Notes: generated by a model not told the origin, from the letters alone. A DNA stretch of 64,000 bases from Ruminococcus sp. (GCA_017397925.1 JAFQHO010000037.1:62001-126000); one strand, 5' to 3'; shown: positions 7,616-16,158, counted from the first letter of the stretch. Numbers and translations: made by a program.

Positions 7616-7652
7616 AAAAAAATCGCCTGTTATAACTACAAGCGATTTTTTG
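7616..7652 (-). terminator. Terminator of the rnf operon
   Basis: Imperfect stem AAAAATCGC / GCGATTTTT around TGT-tataact-ACA, with T-runs on both sides so it could act in both directions. It originally lay just after rnfB; miniature element 2 now separates it from the rnfB stop codon by about 100 bases. Confidence 0.75.
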
Positions 7653-7671
7653 AGTGTTTTATTACTTTTTA

Positions 7672-7757
7672 TACCAATCCCTAAAATGTTAGTAGACAAA
7701 GATGATATACAGCATTTATGCCACTAGATTTGTCTACTGTTGTTTCAGGGATTGGTA
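7672..7757 (-). mobile_element. Miniature inverted-repeat element 2 (86 bp)
   Basis: Terminal inverted repeats TACCAATCCCT / AGGGATTGGTA, flanked by TTA at 7669-7671 and 7758-7760. It is a shorter copy of element 1 in the opposite orientation and forms one long imperfect hairpin. The right-hand TTA is the complement of the rnfB stop codon TAA. This copy and element 1 bracket the TIR-cupin gene pair. Confidence 0.85.
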
Positions 7758-8543
7758 TTAGAGGTTCCCTATAGCCTTTACAGGGCATATAGCCTTGCAT
7801 TCGCCGCAGGAGGTGCATTTGTCGTAATTGATTACAGCGTGGCTGTTGACCACTGTAACTGCTCCTACAGGGCATTTTTTCTCGCACATTTTACAGCCGA
7901 TGCATCCCTTTGAACAGGCAAGTTTTGTTGCTTTTCCGTTGTCCTGTGAGGAGCAAAGAATATCAACTGTTTTGGATTTTGGTTTTACCGATATAATATT
8001 ATTCGGGCATACAGCGGCACATTGTCCGCAGCCGCTGCAAAGTGCAGGGTTTACTTTTGCAAGAGAATTTTCTATTTTAATTGCTTTATTGTCACATACT
8101 GCTGCACAGTCGCCCAGACCTATACATCCGAATTTGCACATACCATTCCCGCTGTAAAAGCGTTTTGCTGCCTTACAGGATTGAATTCCGCCGAAATCAA
8201 ACTGAACTTTTGCGGTATTACAGTCACCGCTGCAATGAACAACGGCAGTCATAGGAGTTACATCAGCTGTAGCAACTCCAAGAATTTCAGCGATTTTTTC
8301 AGCTGATTCTGCGCCGCCCGGACGGCATAGATTGGTAGGAGCATTATTGTTTACAATAGCCTCTGCATAGTCTCCGCAGCCTGCATATCCGCAGGCTCCG
8401 CAATTTGCTTGTGGAAGTACGGCATTGATTCTTTCTACTCTTTCATCCACCTCAACATAGAACACCTTTGAAGCGATAGTAAGCAGAATTCCTGCGCCAA
8501 GGCCGCATATTCCGAGAATAATAACGGGTATCAAATATGTCAT
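7758..8543 (-). CDS. rnfB: Rnf complex subunit B (ferredoxin-like, multi-cluster)
   Basis: RnfB carries electrons from ferredoxin into the membrane Rnf complex, which couples ferredoxin oxidation to NAD reduction and ion pumping. The 261 residues begin with a membrane helix (about 1-28), then the CGACGYAGCGDYA cluster site typical of RnfB, a second group FGCIGLGDC, CSGCGQCAAVCPNN, and two bacterial-ferredoxin cluster motifs CIGCKMCEKKCP and CTSCGECKAICP at the C-terminus. It is the last gene of rnfCDGEAB and starts 13 bases after rnfA. Its TAA stop is also the target duplication of miniature element 2, so the protein end is unaffected by that insertion. Confidence 0.96.
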   Translation of the reverse strand: MTYLIPVIILGICGLGAGILLTIASKVFYVEVDERVERINAVLPQANCGACGYAGCGDYAEAIVNNNAPTNLCRPGGAESAEKIAEILGVATADVTPMTAVVHCSGDCNTAKVQFDFGGIQSCKAAKRFYSGNGMCKFGCIGLGDCAAVCDNKAIKIENSLAKVNPALCSGCGQCAAVCPNNIISVKPKSKTVDILCSSQDNGKATKLACSKGCIGCKMCEKKCPVGAVTVVNSHAVINYDKCTSCGECKAICPVKAIGNL

Positions 8544-8556
8544 ATCTGCACCCTCC

Positions 8557-9135
8557 TTAGCTGAATAGTCCAGAAAAGCCCATAAAGCTTATGGAAACAA
8601 TAGAAGCTGCGATAAGTGTTGCAGGAACACCCTTGAACGTTTCAGGAATATCGGCATATTCCATTTTTCTGCGAACACCTGAGAAGATTACAAGTACGAG
8701 CATAAATCCAAGACCTGCAAAGAGAGCGTTTACAATTGACTGTACGAAAGTGTAGTTGTTGTCGATATTGAGGACGGTAACACCAAGTACAGCGCAGTTT
8801 GTGGTAATCAGGGGCAAATATACTCCCAAGGATTTATAAAGCGGCGGAACAAGCTTTTTCAGAGCAGTTTCAACAAGCTGAACGAACAGAGCGATTACAA
8901 GAATAAATACAACAGTATCAAGATACGCAAGCCCATTCGGAACGAGTATAAAATAGTGTATAGGGTATGTAACAATAGTCGCACATATCATAACAAATGT
9001 TACTGCTATGCCCATTCCCGAAGCGCTGTCAAGCTTTTTCGAAACGCCTAAAAATGGGCATATTCCCATAAATTTTGATAGTACGAAGTTATCTGTCAGC
9101 ATAGCTGAAAGAATAATTGCTGCAATTGCTTTCAT
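8557..9135 (-). CDS. rnfA: Rnf complex subunit A (integral membrane)
   Basis: A 192-residue protein with six hydrophobic helices and the RnfA/NqrE signature near the start (NFVLSKFMGICPFLGVS) plus LPLITTNCAVLGV in the middle. RnfA and RnfE are paralogues that pack with inverted topology and share a 2Fe-2S cluster in the membrane; the conserved Cys residues in GICPFLG and TTNCAVLG are present. Its start overlaps the rnfE stop as TAATG, so translation is coupled. Confidence 0.96.
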   Translation of the reverse strand: MKAIAAIILSAMLTDNFVLSKFMGICPFLGVSKKLDSASGMGIAVTFVMICATIVTYPIHYFILVPNGLAYLDTVVFILVIALFVQLVETALKKLVPPLYKSLGVYLPLITTNCAVLGVTVLNIDNNYTFVQSIVNALFAGLGFMLVLVIFSGVRRKMEYADIPETFKGVPATLIAASIVSISFMGFSGLFS

Positions 9136-9818
9136 TATACCTCAGCCTCCTTTTTTTCACATTTACCCGACATCGGGCAGTTGTCGCAGCTGCCGCATTC
9201 GATTTCCAGCGGAGGTTTTCTGTTGGCAAGTTTATTTACCATAGCAATAATTACGCCCAGAGTGAAAAAGCCTCCTGCAGGCATAATGAATATCAGCATA
9301 GGGTTGTCGTGAAGTACGGGAATATTCATTCCCATCCACTGTCCTGCACCGATTATTTCACGGATTGAACCCATAAGAAATAGTGCAAGGGTGAAGCCGA
9401 TTCCCATGCCGATTGCATCGCAGGCAGAAGCAAGAACACCGTTTTTACTTGCAAACATTTCAGCTCTGCCAAATATGATGCAGTTTACAGTGATAAGTGT
9501 TAGATAAATTCCCAAACTTTCATAAAGTGAGGGCATAAATCCTTCAAGAAGGAATCCTATAAGCGTTACAAAGCTTGCGATTATAACAATAAATGCAGGA
9601 ATACGCACTTTGTCGGGAATAACCTTGCGCAGGGCAGATATAACAATATTTGAGCCTAAGAGAACAAATGTTGTAGCAAGTCCCATACCAATACCGTTAG
9701 CCGCCTGAGTTGTTACTGCAAGAGTAGGACACATACCCAGAAGCATAATAAGAGTGGGGTTTTCCTTAATGATACCCTTGGTGATTTCATTTAAAAGGGG
9801 ATTTTTTTTATCTGCCAT
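9135..9818 (-). CDS. rnfE: Rnf complex subunit E (integral membrane)
   Basis: A 227-residue paralogue of RnfA with ENPTLIMLLGMCPTLAV near the N-terminus and LITVNCIIFGRAE centrally, carrying the two Cys residues that ligate the shared membrane cluster. The C-terminal extension contains CGSCDNCPMSGKCEKKE: five closely spaced cysteines after the last helix, a feature of some clostridial RnfE proteins that might bind an extra metal site. The start overlaps rnfG by 11 bases. Confidence 0.95.
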   Translation of the reverse strand: MADKKNPLLNEITKGIIKENPTLIMLLGMCPTLAVTTQAANGIGMGLATTFVLLGSNIVISALRKVIPDKVRIPAFIVIIASFVTLIGFLLEGFMPSLYESLGIYLTLITVNCIIFGRAEMFASKNGVLASACDAIGMGIGFTLALFLMGSIREIIGAGQWMGMNIPVLHDNPMLIFIMPAGGFFTLGVIIAMVNKLANRKPPLEIECGSCDNCPMSGKCEKKEAEV

Positions 9819-10338
9819 TGAGAATAACCTCCTTATTTTCAGAATAGACCTTTAATGCGGTATCTACAGCATTTTTTAATCCCTTTGATGAGAAAGTAGC
9901 ACCGCTTATTGTATCAATTTGAACATCAGGAGCAGATGCACCGTAGAACTGCCTGCGAAAATCTTCATTATCGCGAATTTTTGTACCAAGTCCCGGAGTT
10001 TCTCCTAAGGAAACAAATTCAATACCGCTGACAGTACCATTTTCATCAATACCTACGAGTATATTTATACCGCCCTTGGAATAACCGTCAGCGGAAACCT
10101 GTATAGCAGTTTTTTTATCGGGAGTAACAGCAATTGCAAGAATTGAATTTTCACCGAAATTGTTGTCAATGAGTGTACATTCCGTATCTCCGAAAAGAGC
10201 CTCAACACTTTTATTGAAACGTATCGTTTTCTGTTCTGCAATATTTTCCTTTGTAAGCTCATATGCAAATACGAGAAGAAGCGCAGCAGCGGCGCAAATG
10301 ATTGTCAGAACCAGAGAAGGCATAATTTTACTTTTCAT
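9808..10338 (-). CDS. rnfG: Rnf complex subunit G (covalent FMN-binding)
   Basis: A 176-residue protein with one N-terminal membrane helix (about 7-27) and an extracytoplasmic FMN-binding domain. The flavin attachment motif is SGATFSSKG near residue 145, where the second Thr of SGAT takes FMN in the family; LGETPGLGTKI is the other family signature. It overlaps rnfD by 11 bases at its start and rnfE by 11 bases at its end. Confidence 0.95.
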   Translation of the reverse strand: MKSKIMPSLVLTIICAAAALLLVFAYELTKENIAEQKTIRFNKSVEALFGDTECTLIDNNFGENSILAIAVTPDKKTAIQVSADGYSKGGINILVGIDENGTVSGIEFVSLGETPGLGTKIRDNEDFRRQFYGASAPDVQIDTISGATFSSKGLKNAVDTALKVYSENKEVILNGR

Positions 10339-11299
10339 TTTTTGCTGCCTCCTTTGCTCCGAAAATCTTATTACGAGTATGTTGTTCTATGTATGGAGTA
10401 AGGATATTCATAAGGAGTATGGCATAGGAAACTCCCTCAGGGTATGAACCGTAATTGCGTATAACAAAGGTTATAATTCCACAGCCAAGACCGAATATGA
10501 TCTTTCCCTTTGTAGATATTGGAGTTGTAGCGTAGTCTGTAGCCATAAAGAATGCGCCAAGGAATACGCCGCCCGACAGTATTTCGTAAAGAGGATCTCC
10601 TCCTGCAATAAGTGAGAGAAGTGCAAGACATCCGATAAATGAAAGCGGTGCGGCTGGATTAATGATTTTTTTTCCTATAAGGTACAGTCCGCCGAGAAGC
10701 AGAGCAAGAGCGCTTGTTTCACCAAGACATCCGCCGGTGTTTCCAAGGAAAAGATCAAGGTATGAGGGGATAGTCTGGTTTATTTCTGCAAGTTCATCGG
10801 CGGACATTCCCTGTAACACAAGGGGAGTTGCGCCTGTTACAGCATCTGCGCCGTTTTTCCATTCAAAGGGGAGTACCCAATTTGTCATAGCAGCAGGAAA
10901 GCTTACAAGAAGTACGATACGTGCAGTAATTGCAGGGTTTGCAAAATTCTGTCCCAGGCCGCCGAAGAGCTGTTTTACTACGGCTATGGCAATAAATGAG
11001 CCGAGAGCAGCAATCCAAAGGGGTATTGACACAGGAAGATTTAAAGCGAGGATAATACCTGTTACAACGGCTGACAGGTCGCCTATGGTGTTGTCGCGTT
11101 TCATAAGTCTGCGGCATATGTATTCAGATACAACAGCTGATACAACGCATACGGCGGCAACTGCAAGGGAACGAAGTCCGAAGAAGATACAGCCTGCTGC
11201 AAGTGCAGGGAGCAGGGCGATGCATACGTGAAGCATTATATCAGAGGTTTTGGTGTAATTATCGTCGTGTGGGGACGGAGATACTAAAAGTCTGTTCAT
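10328..11299 (-). CDS. rnfD: Rnf complex subunit D (integral membrane, FMN-binding)
   Basis: The 323-residue protein has about nine membrane helices, the opening SPSPHDDNYTKTSDIM typical of RnfD, and the flavinylation motif TGATPL at about residue 154-159. RnfD with RnfG forms the ion-translocating part. The start lies eight bases after rnfC. The RBS and length are as expected. Confidence 0.96.
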   Translation of the reverse strand: MNRLLVSPSPHDDNYTKTSDIMLHVCIALLPALAAGCIFFGLRSLAVAAVCVVSAVVSEYICRRLMKRDNTIGDLSAVVTGIILALNLPVSIPLWIAALGSFIAIAVVKQLFGGLGQNFANPAITARIVLLVSFPAAMTNWVLPFEWKNGADAVTGATPLVLQGMSADELAEINQTIPSYLDLFLGNTGGCLGETSALALLLGGLYLIGKKIINPAAPLSFIGCLALLSLIAGGDPLYEILSGGVFLGAFFMATDYATTPISTKGKIIFGLGCGIITFVIRNYGSYPEGVSYAILLMNILTPYIEQHTRNKIFGAKEAAKNEK

Positions 11300-11307
11300 A
11301 TTTCACC

Positions 11308-12585
11308 TCAATTTTTGGGGATTATTGTTTTGGCAAGCTGATTTGTTTCAGCAAGTTTTCTGTTGGCAGGACAAATATATGTGCAACTGCCGCAATTCAT
11401 ACAGAGTAGAACTTTAAGAGCCTTTAAATCGTCTATATCCTTTATTCTGTATGCCTTGTCGATTTCGGCAGGCATAAGATTAATAGGACATACATCGGCG
11501 CATCTTCCGCAGCGAATGCAAGCGGAGGTTTTTCTGTCGTCGTAGTGATCAAAGGCAAGAAGTGCGTTGGTAGTTTTCAATACGGGCATATTTATATCGG
11601 GTATGCACATACCCATCATCGGGCCGCCTGAGATAACAGCTTTAAGCTTATCAATATCAGTATTGCAGAAGTTAAGGATATCCGCAAAGGGTGTACCTAT
11701 GGGGGCGAAAATATTTTTCGGCTCTCTGACAGCGTTTCCTTCAACGGTAATACGACGCGTTATAAAGGGTATACCGGTCTGTGTGTACCTGTAAATAAAG
11801 GCTACAGTTGACACGTTTATAACGATAACTCCAACATCTGCAGGCAGCTTGCCTTCCTCGACAATGCGATTTGTTGTGTTGTATATTATAACTTTTTCCG
11901 CTCCCTGTGGATAAACTGAGGGGAGGGTTACTATGTCAAAGGCGCTGTCAGGTTTTGTCAGTTCCTCAAATTTTTTTATTGCCTCGGGTTTGTTTTTCTC
12001 AATGGCTATTTTTACGCTTTTTATTCCAAGAATATCCTTTACAAGTCTGATGCCTTTCAGAACATCGTCTGTATTTTCAATCATTTCACGGTAATCCGAG
12101 GTTATATAGGGTTCGCATTCAGCTGCGTTTATTATGAGGGTATCAATTTCCTTTGCGGGATTCAGTTTTATATGCGTAGGAAAGCCCGCTCCGCCCATAC
12201 CGCACGCTCCGCTTTCACGGATAGCCTTGATAAAGCTTTCTTTATCGGTAATAACCGGAGGTTGTATTTCGTCTGAAATATCCTGTTTGCCGTCAGGCTC
12301 GATTTCAACAGCCTTGCAAACAGTTCCCATAGATGTCTGATAATCGTTTATAGCTGTAACTGTACCTGATACCGATGAATGCACAGGGACGCTGAATGGT
12401 GCTTCGCAATCACCGATTTTCTGTCCGATTTTTACTGTATCACCTTTTCTTACAAGGGGAGTACAGGGTACACCCATATGCATAGACATAGGGAGAATAA
12501 TTTTTGATGGCAGCGGAAGCTGTACAGTTACGCTGTTTTCGGTATTTTTACGATGTTTTAATTTTATTCCTTTTAGTTTCCTCAT
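11308..12585 (-). CDS. rnfC: Rnf complex subunit C (NADH-binding)
   Basis: RnfC is the cytoplasmic subunit that reduces NAD. The 425-residue protein shows a barrel-sandwich N-terminus (HMGVPCTPLV), the NADH/FMN-binding GACGMGGAGFPTHIKL segment, and two C-terminal 4Fe-4S motifs CIRCGRCADVCPINL and CMNCGSCTYICPANR. It is the first gene of the operon; AAGGAG precedes its ATG and a consensus promoter is 43 bases upstream. The operon order C-D-G-E-A-B is the classic clostridial order. Confidence 0.96.
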   Translation of the reverse strand: MRKLKGIKLKHRKNTENSVTVQLPLPSKIILPMSMHMGVPCTPLVRKGDTVKIGQKIGDCEAPFSVPVHSSVSGTVTAINDYQTSMGTVCKAVEIEPDGKQDISDEIQPPVITDKESFIKAIRESGACGMGGAGFPTHIKLNPAKEIDTLIINAAECEPYITSDYREMIENTDDVLKGIRLVKDILGIKSVKIAIEKNKPEAIKKFEELTKPDSAFDIVTLPSVYPQGAEKVIIYNTTNRIVEEGKLPADVGVIVINVSTVAFIYRYTQTGIPFITRRITVEGNAVREPKNIFAPIGTPFADILNFCNTDIDKLKAVISGGPMMGMCIPDINMPVLKTTNALLAFDHYDDRKTSACIRCGRCADVCPINLMPAEIDKAYRIKDIDDLKALKVLLCMNCGSCTYICPANRKLAETNQLAKTIIPKN

Positions 12586-12627
12586 AGAAGAATAACTCCT
12601 TTTAATTACGCGTTGTCTTAATATTTA

Positions 12628-12656
12628 ATTATACTATAATTTTGAGTGTTTTTCAA
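12628..12656 (-). promoter_or_regulatory. Sigma-70 promoter of the rnf operon
   Basis: Minus-strand -35 TTGAAA (12656-12651) and perfect -10 TATAAT (12633-12628) with a 17-base spacer. Confidence 0.85.
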
Positions 12657-12718
12657 CAGTTATTAATAATTATATGATTTTATTTTAAAAAAGACTTTAT
12701 TTTTTTGAGGAAATATGC

Positions 12719-12724
12719 TATAAT
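12719..12724 (+). promoter_or_regulatory. Extended -10 promoter of the carboxypeptidase-like gene
   Basis: TGCTATAAT (the -10 hexamer at 12719-12724 preceded by TGn) stands 34 bases before ATG 12758. No good -35 hexamer is seen at the usual distance, so the extended -10 probably compensates. Confidence 0.6.
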
Positions 12725-12757
12725 AAATATATATGCTTATTTGAAAGGATTTTTTCT

Positions 12758-14155
12758 ATGAAAAATAAATTTCTTGCTTTTTTGTCAGCTGCGGCGGTTA
12801 TAATCCCTTTTGTACAGCCTACAGAAACAAAGGCGGTTAATTTTACAATGAGGGGAACGCTGTACAGCGATTCTGCAATCGTGCTTAATCTCGATTGTGA
12901 TACAATAATCCACGAAAAAAATGCAGATAAAAAGCAGATGCCGGGACCTCTTGTAAACATTATGACGGCAGTTGTTTGTATTGAAAACTGTCCTGATTTA
13001 GCAAAGGAAATCACAATTGAGGAGGATGTTTACTCCTATCTGTACAACACAGAATATCCGGATGACCTCCGCTATGGAAATATTCTTGACGGTGATGTTC
13101 TTACCTATAACGACCTTCTATATGCAATGATGCTGACATCATCTGTTGAAGCCGCTGAAACAATTGCTTATCACATAGGCGGTGAAGATGTATCCGTTTT
13201 TGTGGAGATGATGAATAAAAAGGCTGCTGAGCTTGGTATGGACTCAACCAAATTCACAAATGCCACAGGAATGTATAATGCAGAGCAGTATACAACAGCA
13301 AGGGATATGATGATTCTCACGCAGTATGCTCTTAATAAATCGCATTTTGAAGATATATGTGCGACTTACATTTATACTCCTTCTGTACCGAATTTTGACA
13401 GACATCCCATAGAGGAAAAATGGCGTTGGTTCAATTCCAATATAATGATGGATGAGGAAAATGAAAATTACTATTACAGAGGAACAAAGGGTATAAAAAC
13501 GGGAAATCTTGAACTTGGCGGACGAAATATCGTAGCAATGGCTGGCAGAGATGGTCATAATTATCTTGTTATCGGTATGAGAGCGCCAATTAACGATGAG
13601 GACGGAAATACAGCATTTTATCATCTTGATGATGCTAAGCAGATGTTCAACTGGGCTTTCGGTCACTTCGCATATCAGGTAGTTCTTGCCGAAACAGCGG
13701 AGCTCGGCGAGCTTCCTGTAGATCTTGCAGACGGCAGTTCATATGTTCTTGCCCGACCTGCCGAGGAAATTTCACTTCTCTGGCACGATGAAGTGGATTT
13801 GGCTCTTATCAGCAGAGATAATATTACCTGGTACAACAAAAAGCTCCAGGCTCCTGTTAAAAAGGGAGATGCTCTGGGCAGGGTTACTCTTGAATATTCC
13901 GGTGAAAAGCTGGCAGATGTGGAGCTTATTGCGGTTTCCGATGTTGAGCGTTCAACGTTGAAATATAACACATATGCTGCCAAGAAATTCTTGAAATCAA
14001 GCTGGTTTTCCAAGGCACTGATTCTTGCGGGTATACTTTCTTCTCTGTATATTATCCTCTGCATTTATGCCTATGTGCTTTTCAAAAGCCGTTCAAAGCC
14101 ACTTAAACCGATGTATGCGGTGCCTAAGGTTGATAAGGACAAAAAGAAGAAATAA
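12758..14155 (+). CDS. D-alanyl-D-alanine carboxypeptidase (S11) homologue lacking catalytic residues
   Basis: A 465-residue exported protein: signal peptide at 1-25, an S11 peptidase-like domain (about 30-280), a beta-rich DacF-type C-terminal domain, and a membrane anchor near 420-445 followed by a basic tail. The fold context is clear (HEKNADKK before the active site, IMTAVV after it, GIKTGNLELGGRN later). The nucleophile motif SxxK should sit just before IMTA; here the residues are PLVN, so both catalytic Ser and Lys are gone. The second motif SxN reads SSV. Only KTG is intact. It therefore probably cannot act as a D,D-carboxypeptidase and may bind peptidoglycan or act as a scaffold. It is 18 bases upstream of the cohesin-dockerin gene. 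Confidence 0.85.
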   Translation: MKNKFLAFLSAAAVIIPFVQPTETKAVNFTMRGTLYSDSAIVLNLDCDTIIHEKNADKKQMPGPLVNIMTAVVCIENCPDLAKEITIEEDVYSYLYNTEYPDDLRYGNILDGDVLTYNDLLYAMMLTSSVEAAETIAYHIGGEDVSVFVEMMNKKAAELGMDSTKFTNATGMYNAEQYTTARDMMILTQYALNKSHFEDICATYIYTPSVPNFDRHPIEEKWRWFNSNIMMDEENENYYYRGTKGIKTGNLELGGRNIVAMAGRDGHNYLVIGMRAPINDEDGNTAFYHLDDAKQMFNWAFGHFAYQVVLAETAELGELPVDLADGSSYVLARPAEEISLLWHDEVDLALISRDNITWYNKKLQAPVKKGDALGRVTLEYSGEKLADVELIAVSDVERSTLKYNTYAAKKFLKSSWFSKALILAGILSSLYIILCIYAYVLFKSRSKPLKPMYAVPKVDKDKKKK

Positions 14156-14173
14156 CACTTCAAGGGGGATTAT

Positions 14174-15184
14174 ATGAAAATAATTAGAAAAATTAAATCT
14201 GTAATTGCAGCTGCTTTAATGTGTTCTTCTTATTTGTGTTATAATTTGGATGTAAAAGCAGATGATACAGCAGCCAATGCAGCAAAAAGAGCAAATACTG
14301 CTGACGGCGGTTTTTCTGCGGATGAAATTGCTTGTTCTCCTGATAAGCCTACACTTACATTAACTAAAAAAGTTGTTTCTCTTGATGATGCAGGAAAAAC
14401 TCATCAGATTGATGTTATGGTATCAGGTGCTGACGCTAAATATTGTACAACAGGATTTTACGTTGAATATGACCCGCGTATTCAGGTGAATCTCGATGCT
14501 GTTGGAAATGTGGATGCCACAACGCAGGAAAGTTTATTTGGATTTGCAAAATTAAACGAATATGATGACAAAAAAGCTCTGTTTTTATCTACAGCTGCTA
14601 CAGAAAATTATGGTATGGATGGCGTTTTGTGGTCCTTTAATGTTACACTTCCCTCAGATGCAAAGTTGGGTGATGTGTATTATTTCGATATTGTTTATAG
14701 AAATACAGCTACAGGCAGTCCGTTATTTGTCGGAAAAGAGGTAACCGCAGAAGAAAAGCTGATGTGTGCATATACATTCACACAGGGAATTTATAATGAG
14801 GAATACAATAATAATTTTAAAGCAGATGAAGATGACATTGGTGAATGTCCTGCACTTGCAGAAATACCTGCTTATGTTGACGGCTATATTGCAATTGGCG
14901 GTTATTGCGATTGTGGCAATAACGTGACTGCCAATTCTCTCGGTGATATAAACAGCGACGGAGCAGTTGATTCCTCTGACGCTTCAGCAGTTCTTGTTGA
15001 ATATGCCGCGATGTCTATAGGCGGAGCAACAACGCTGACTGAAATGCAGAAAAAAGCTGCTGATGTTAACTCAGACGGCGCGGCGGATGCTTCTGACGCG
15101 TCGAAAATCCTTGAATTCTATGCTTATTGTTCGACAGGCGGCAAAGAAACAGATATGCAGAAATGGCTCGATGCAAATAAATAA
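14174..15184 (+). CDS. Cohesin-dockerin protein (small adaptor scaffoldin-like)
   Basis: 336 residues: signal peptide (about 1-30), an Ala/Asp-rich spacer, a single cohesin-like beta domain (about 50-215) with the family pattern of a strand after DVMVSGADA, GFYVEYDPRI, a LFLSTAA strand and LPSDAKLGDVY, and a C-terminal type-I-like dockerin from residue 256. The dockerin has two calcium loops, GDINSDGAVDSSD and ADVNSDGAADASD, each with the D-x-N-x-D-G spacing. A protein carrying one cohesin and one dockerin can link a dockerin-bearing enzyme to a larger scaffoldin, as ScaC does in Ruminococcus flavefaciens. GGGGG precedes the ATG. A strong terminator follows. No large scaffoldin gene is in the window. 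Confidence 0.8.
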   Translation: MKIIRKIKSVIAAALMCSSYLCYNLDVKADDTAANAAKRANTADGGFSADEIACSPDKPTLTLTKKVVSLDDAGKTHQIDVMVSGADAKYCTTGFYVEYDPRIQVNLDAVGNVDATTQESLFGFAKLNEYDDKKALFLSTAATENYGMDGVLWSFNVTLPSDAKLGDVYYFDIVYRNTATGSPLFVGKEVTAEEKLMCAYTFTQGIYNEEYNNNFKADEDDIGECPALAEIPAYVDGYIAIGGYCDCGNNVTANSLGDINSDGAVDSSDASAVLVEYAAMSIGGATTLTEMQKKAADVNSDGAADASDASKILEFYAYCSTGGKETDMQKWLDANK

Positions 15185-15188
15185 CAGA

Positions 15189-15220
15189 ACAGCTCCCCAT
15201 AAACAACGGGGAGCTGTTTT
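15189..15220. terminator. Bidirectional terminator between cohesin-dockerin gene and sfsA
   Basis: Ten-base arms ACAGCTCCCC / GGGGAGCTGT with a T-run on the plus side; it lies between two convergent genes and ends three bases from the sfsA stop codon. Confidence 0.85.
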
Positions 15221-15222
15221 GC

Positions 15223-15939
15223 TTAATCAAGCCTTACTTCAATTTCAGATGTAACATAAAGGCTGTCGGGAGTAACGGAACACTCGTAAGCAAGCACATA
15301 GACGCCGCAGGAATTAGCAGCGCGGAGAGCATCTCTGAATGCTTTATGGGTAGTGTCATTGGGTACAAGATATTTCATACCCGACATCTGTACCACAAAG
15401 AGGATGTAGGAGTTATATCCCTCATTTTTTGCCTTGATAAGTTCGTTTATGTGTTTTACTCCTCTTTCAGTCGGAGCGTCGGGAAATGCGGCTATACCAT
15501 TGTTTTCAAGGGTTACACCCTTGACCTCGATAAAACCTTTCTTACCGTTTTCATCCTCGATATAAAAATCAAAACGTGATTCACTGTAAGTCTTTTCCGG
15601 GCGGATAACAGTGAGCTTTCCCATATCAGGCAGATGGATTGTGCCGCTTTCAAGGGCTTCACGGACAACTTTATTTGGAGCCTGAGAGTCCATATTAATC
15701 AGAAGTCCATTTTTTTCTACGGCAATAAGGTCATACATTAGCTTGCGGTTACGTGGATTTTCTGTGAAATTCTCCAGATACACAACGGTATTTTGGAGAA
15801 GCAGCTCGCGGCATCTGCCCGTATTCTTTACGTGGACTGTTGTTTCGATACCGTTTATTTTTACATTTGCAACAAATCTGTTCGGACGTGATACAAACTG
15901 AGCCGAAATAATATTGTTGTATTTCATAATTTTTATCAC
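15223..15939 (-). CDS. sfsA: SfsA family protein
   Basis: 238 residues with the SfsA hallmarks: RPNRFVANV near the N-terminus, HVKNTGRCRELL, SRFDFYIED and GFIEVKGVTLE, the last resembling a PD-(D/E)xK nuclease core (the E-V-K triad). SfsA is linked to sugar fermentation in Escherichia coli, but its biochemical role is not settled. Single-gene unit convergent with the cohesin-dockerin gene. Length is normal. Confidence 0.93.
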   Translation of the reverse strand: MIKIMKYNNIISAQFVSRPNRFVANVKINGIETTVHVKNTGRCRELLLQNTVVYLENFTENPRNRKLMYDLIAVEKNGLLINMDSQAPNKVVREALESGTIHLPDMGKLTVIRPEKTYSESRFDFYIEDENGKKGFIEVKGVTLENNGIAAFPDAPTERGVKHINELIKAKNEGYNSYILFVVQMSGMKYLVPNDTTHKAFRDALRAANSCGVYVLAYECSVTPDSLYVTSEIEVRLD

Positions 15940-16061
15940 CCGAGAATATTATACAATATCTTATGAGAAAAATCAAGATGCAAGTTCTATGTAACGTCAC
16001 ACGTTGTCAGACGACCGTCTATTAAGTTTGTGTGATAAGATTGTGAAAGTTTGCCAAATTC

Positions 16062-16091
16062 ATTGACAAATTTTCGTCAATGTGCTATAAT
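16062..16091 (+). promoter_or_regulatory. Promoter with palindromic operator before the ABC transporter
   Basis: TTGACA (16063-16068) and TATAAT (16086-16091) with a 17-base spacer. The -35 box is inside a 20-base imperfect-centre palindrome ATTGAC-8-GTCAAT (16062-16081), the size and placement of a dimeric repressor site. No regulator gene is adjacent. Confidence 0.8.
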
Positions 16092-16158
16092 ATAAGAACA
16101 GATAAGCAACGGGGGTAAGTTGTTTGTCGTATTCAAAGAAAAAAGGAGGATTATTTTT

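Noticed and set aside
7681..7887. 68-residue minus-strand frame running through miniature element 2
   Set aside because: Out-of-frame reading of the rnfB 3' end plus the element; no start signal.
10662..11231. 189-residue plus-strand frame opposite rnfD
   Set aside because: Antisense shadow of a highly conserved membrane gene; Arg/Pro-rich composition typical of such shadows.
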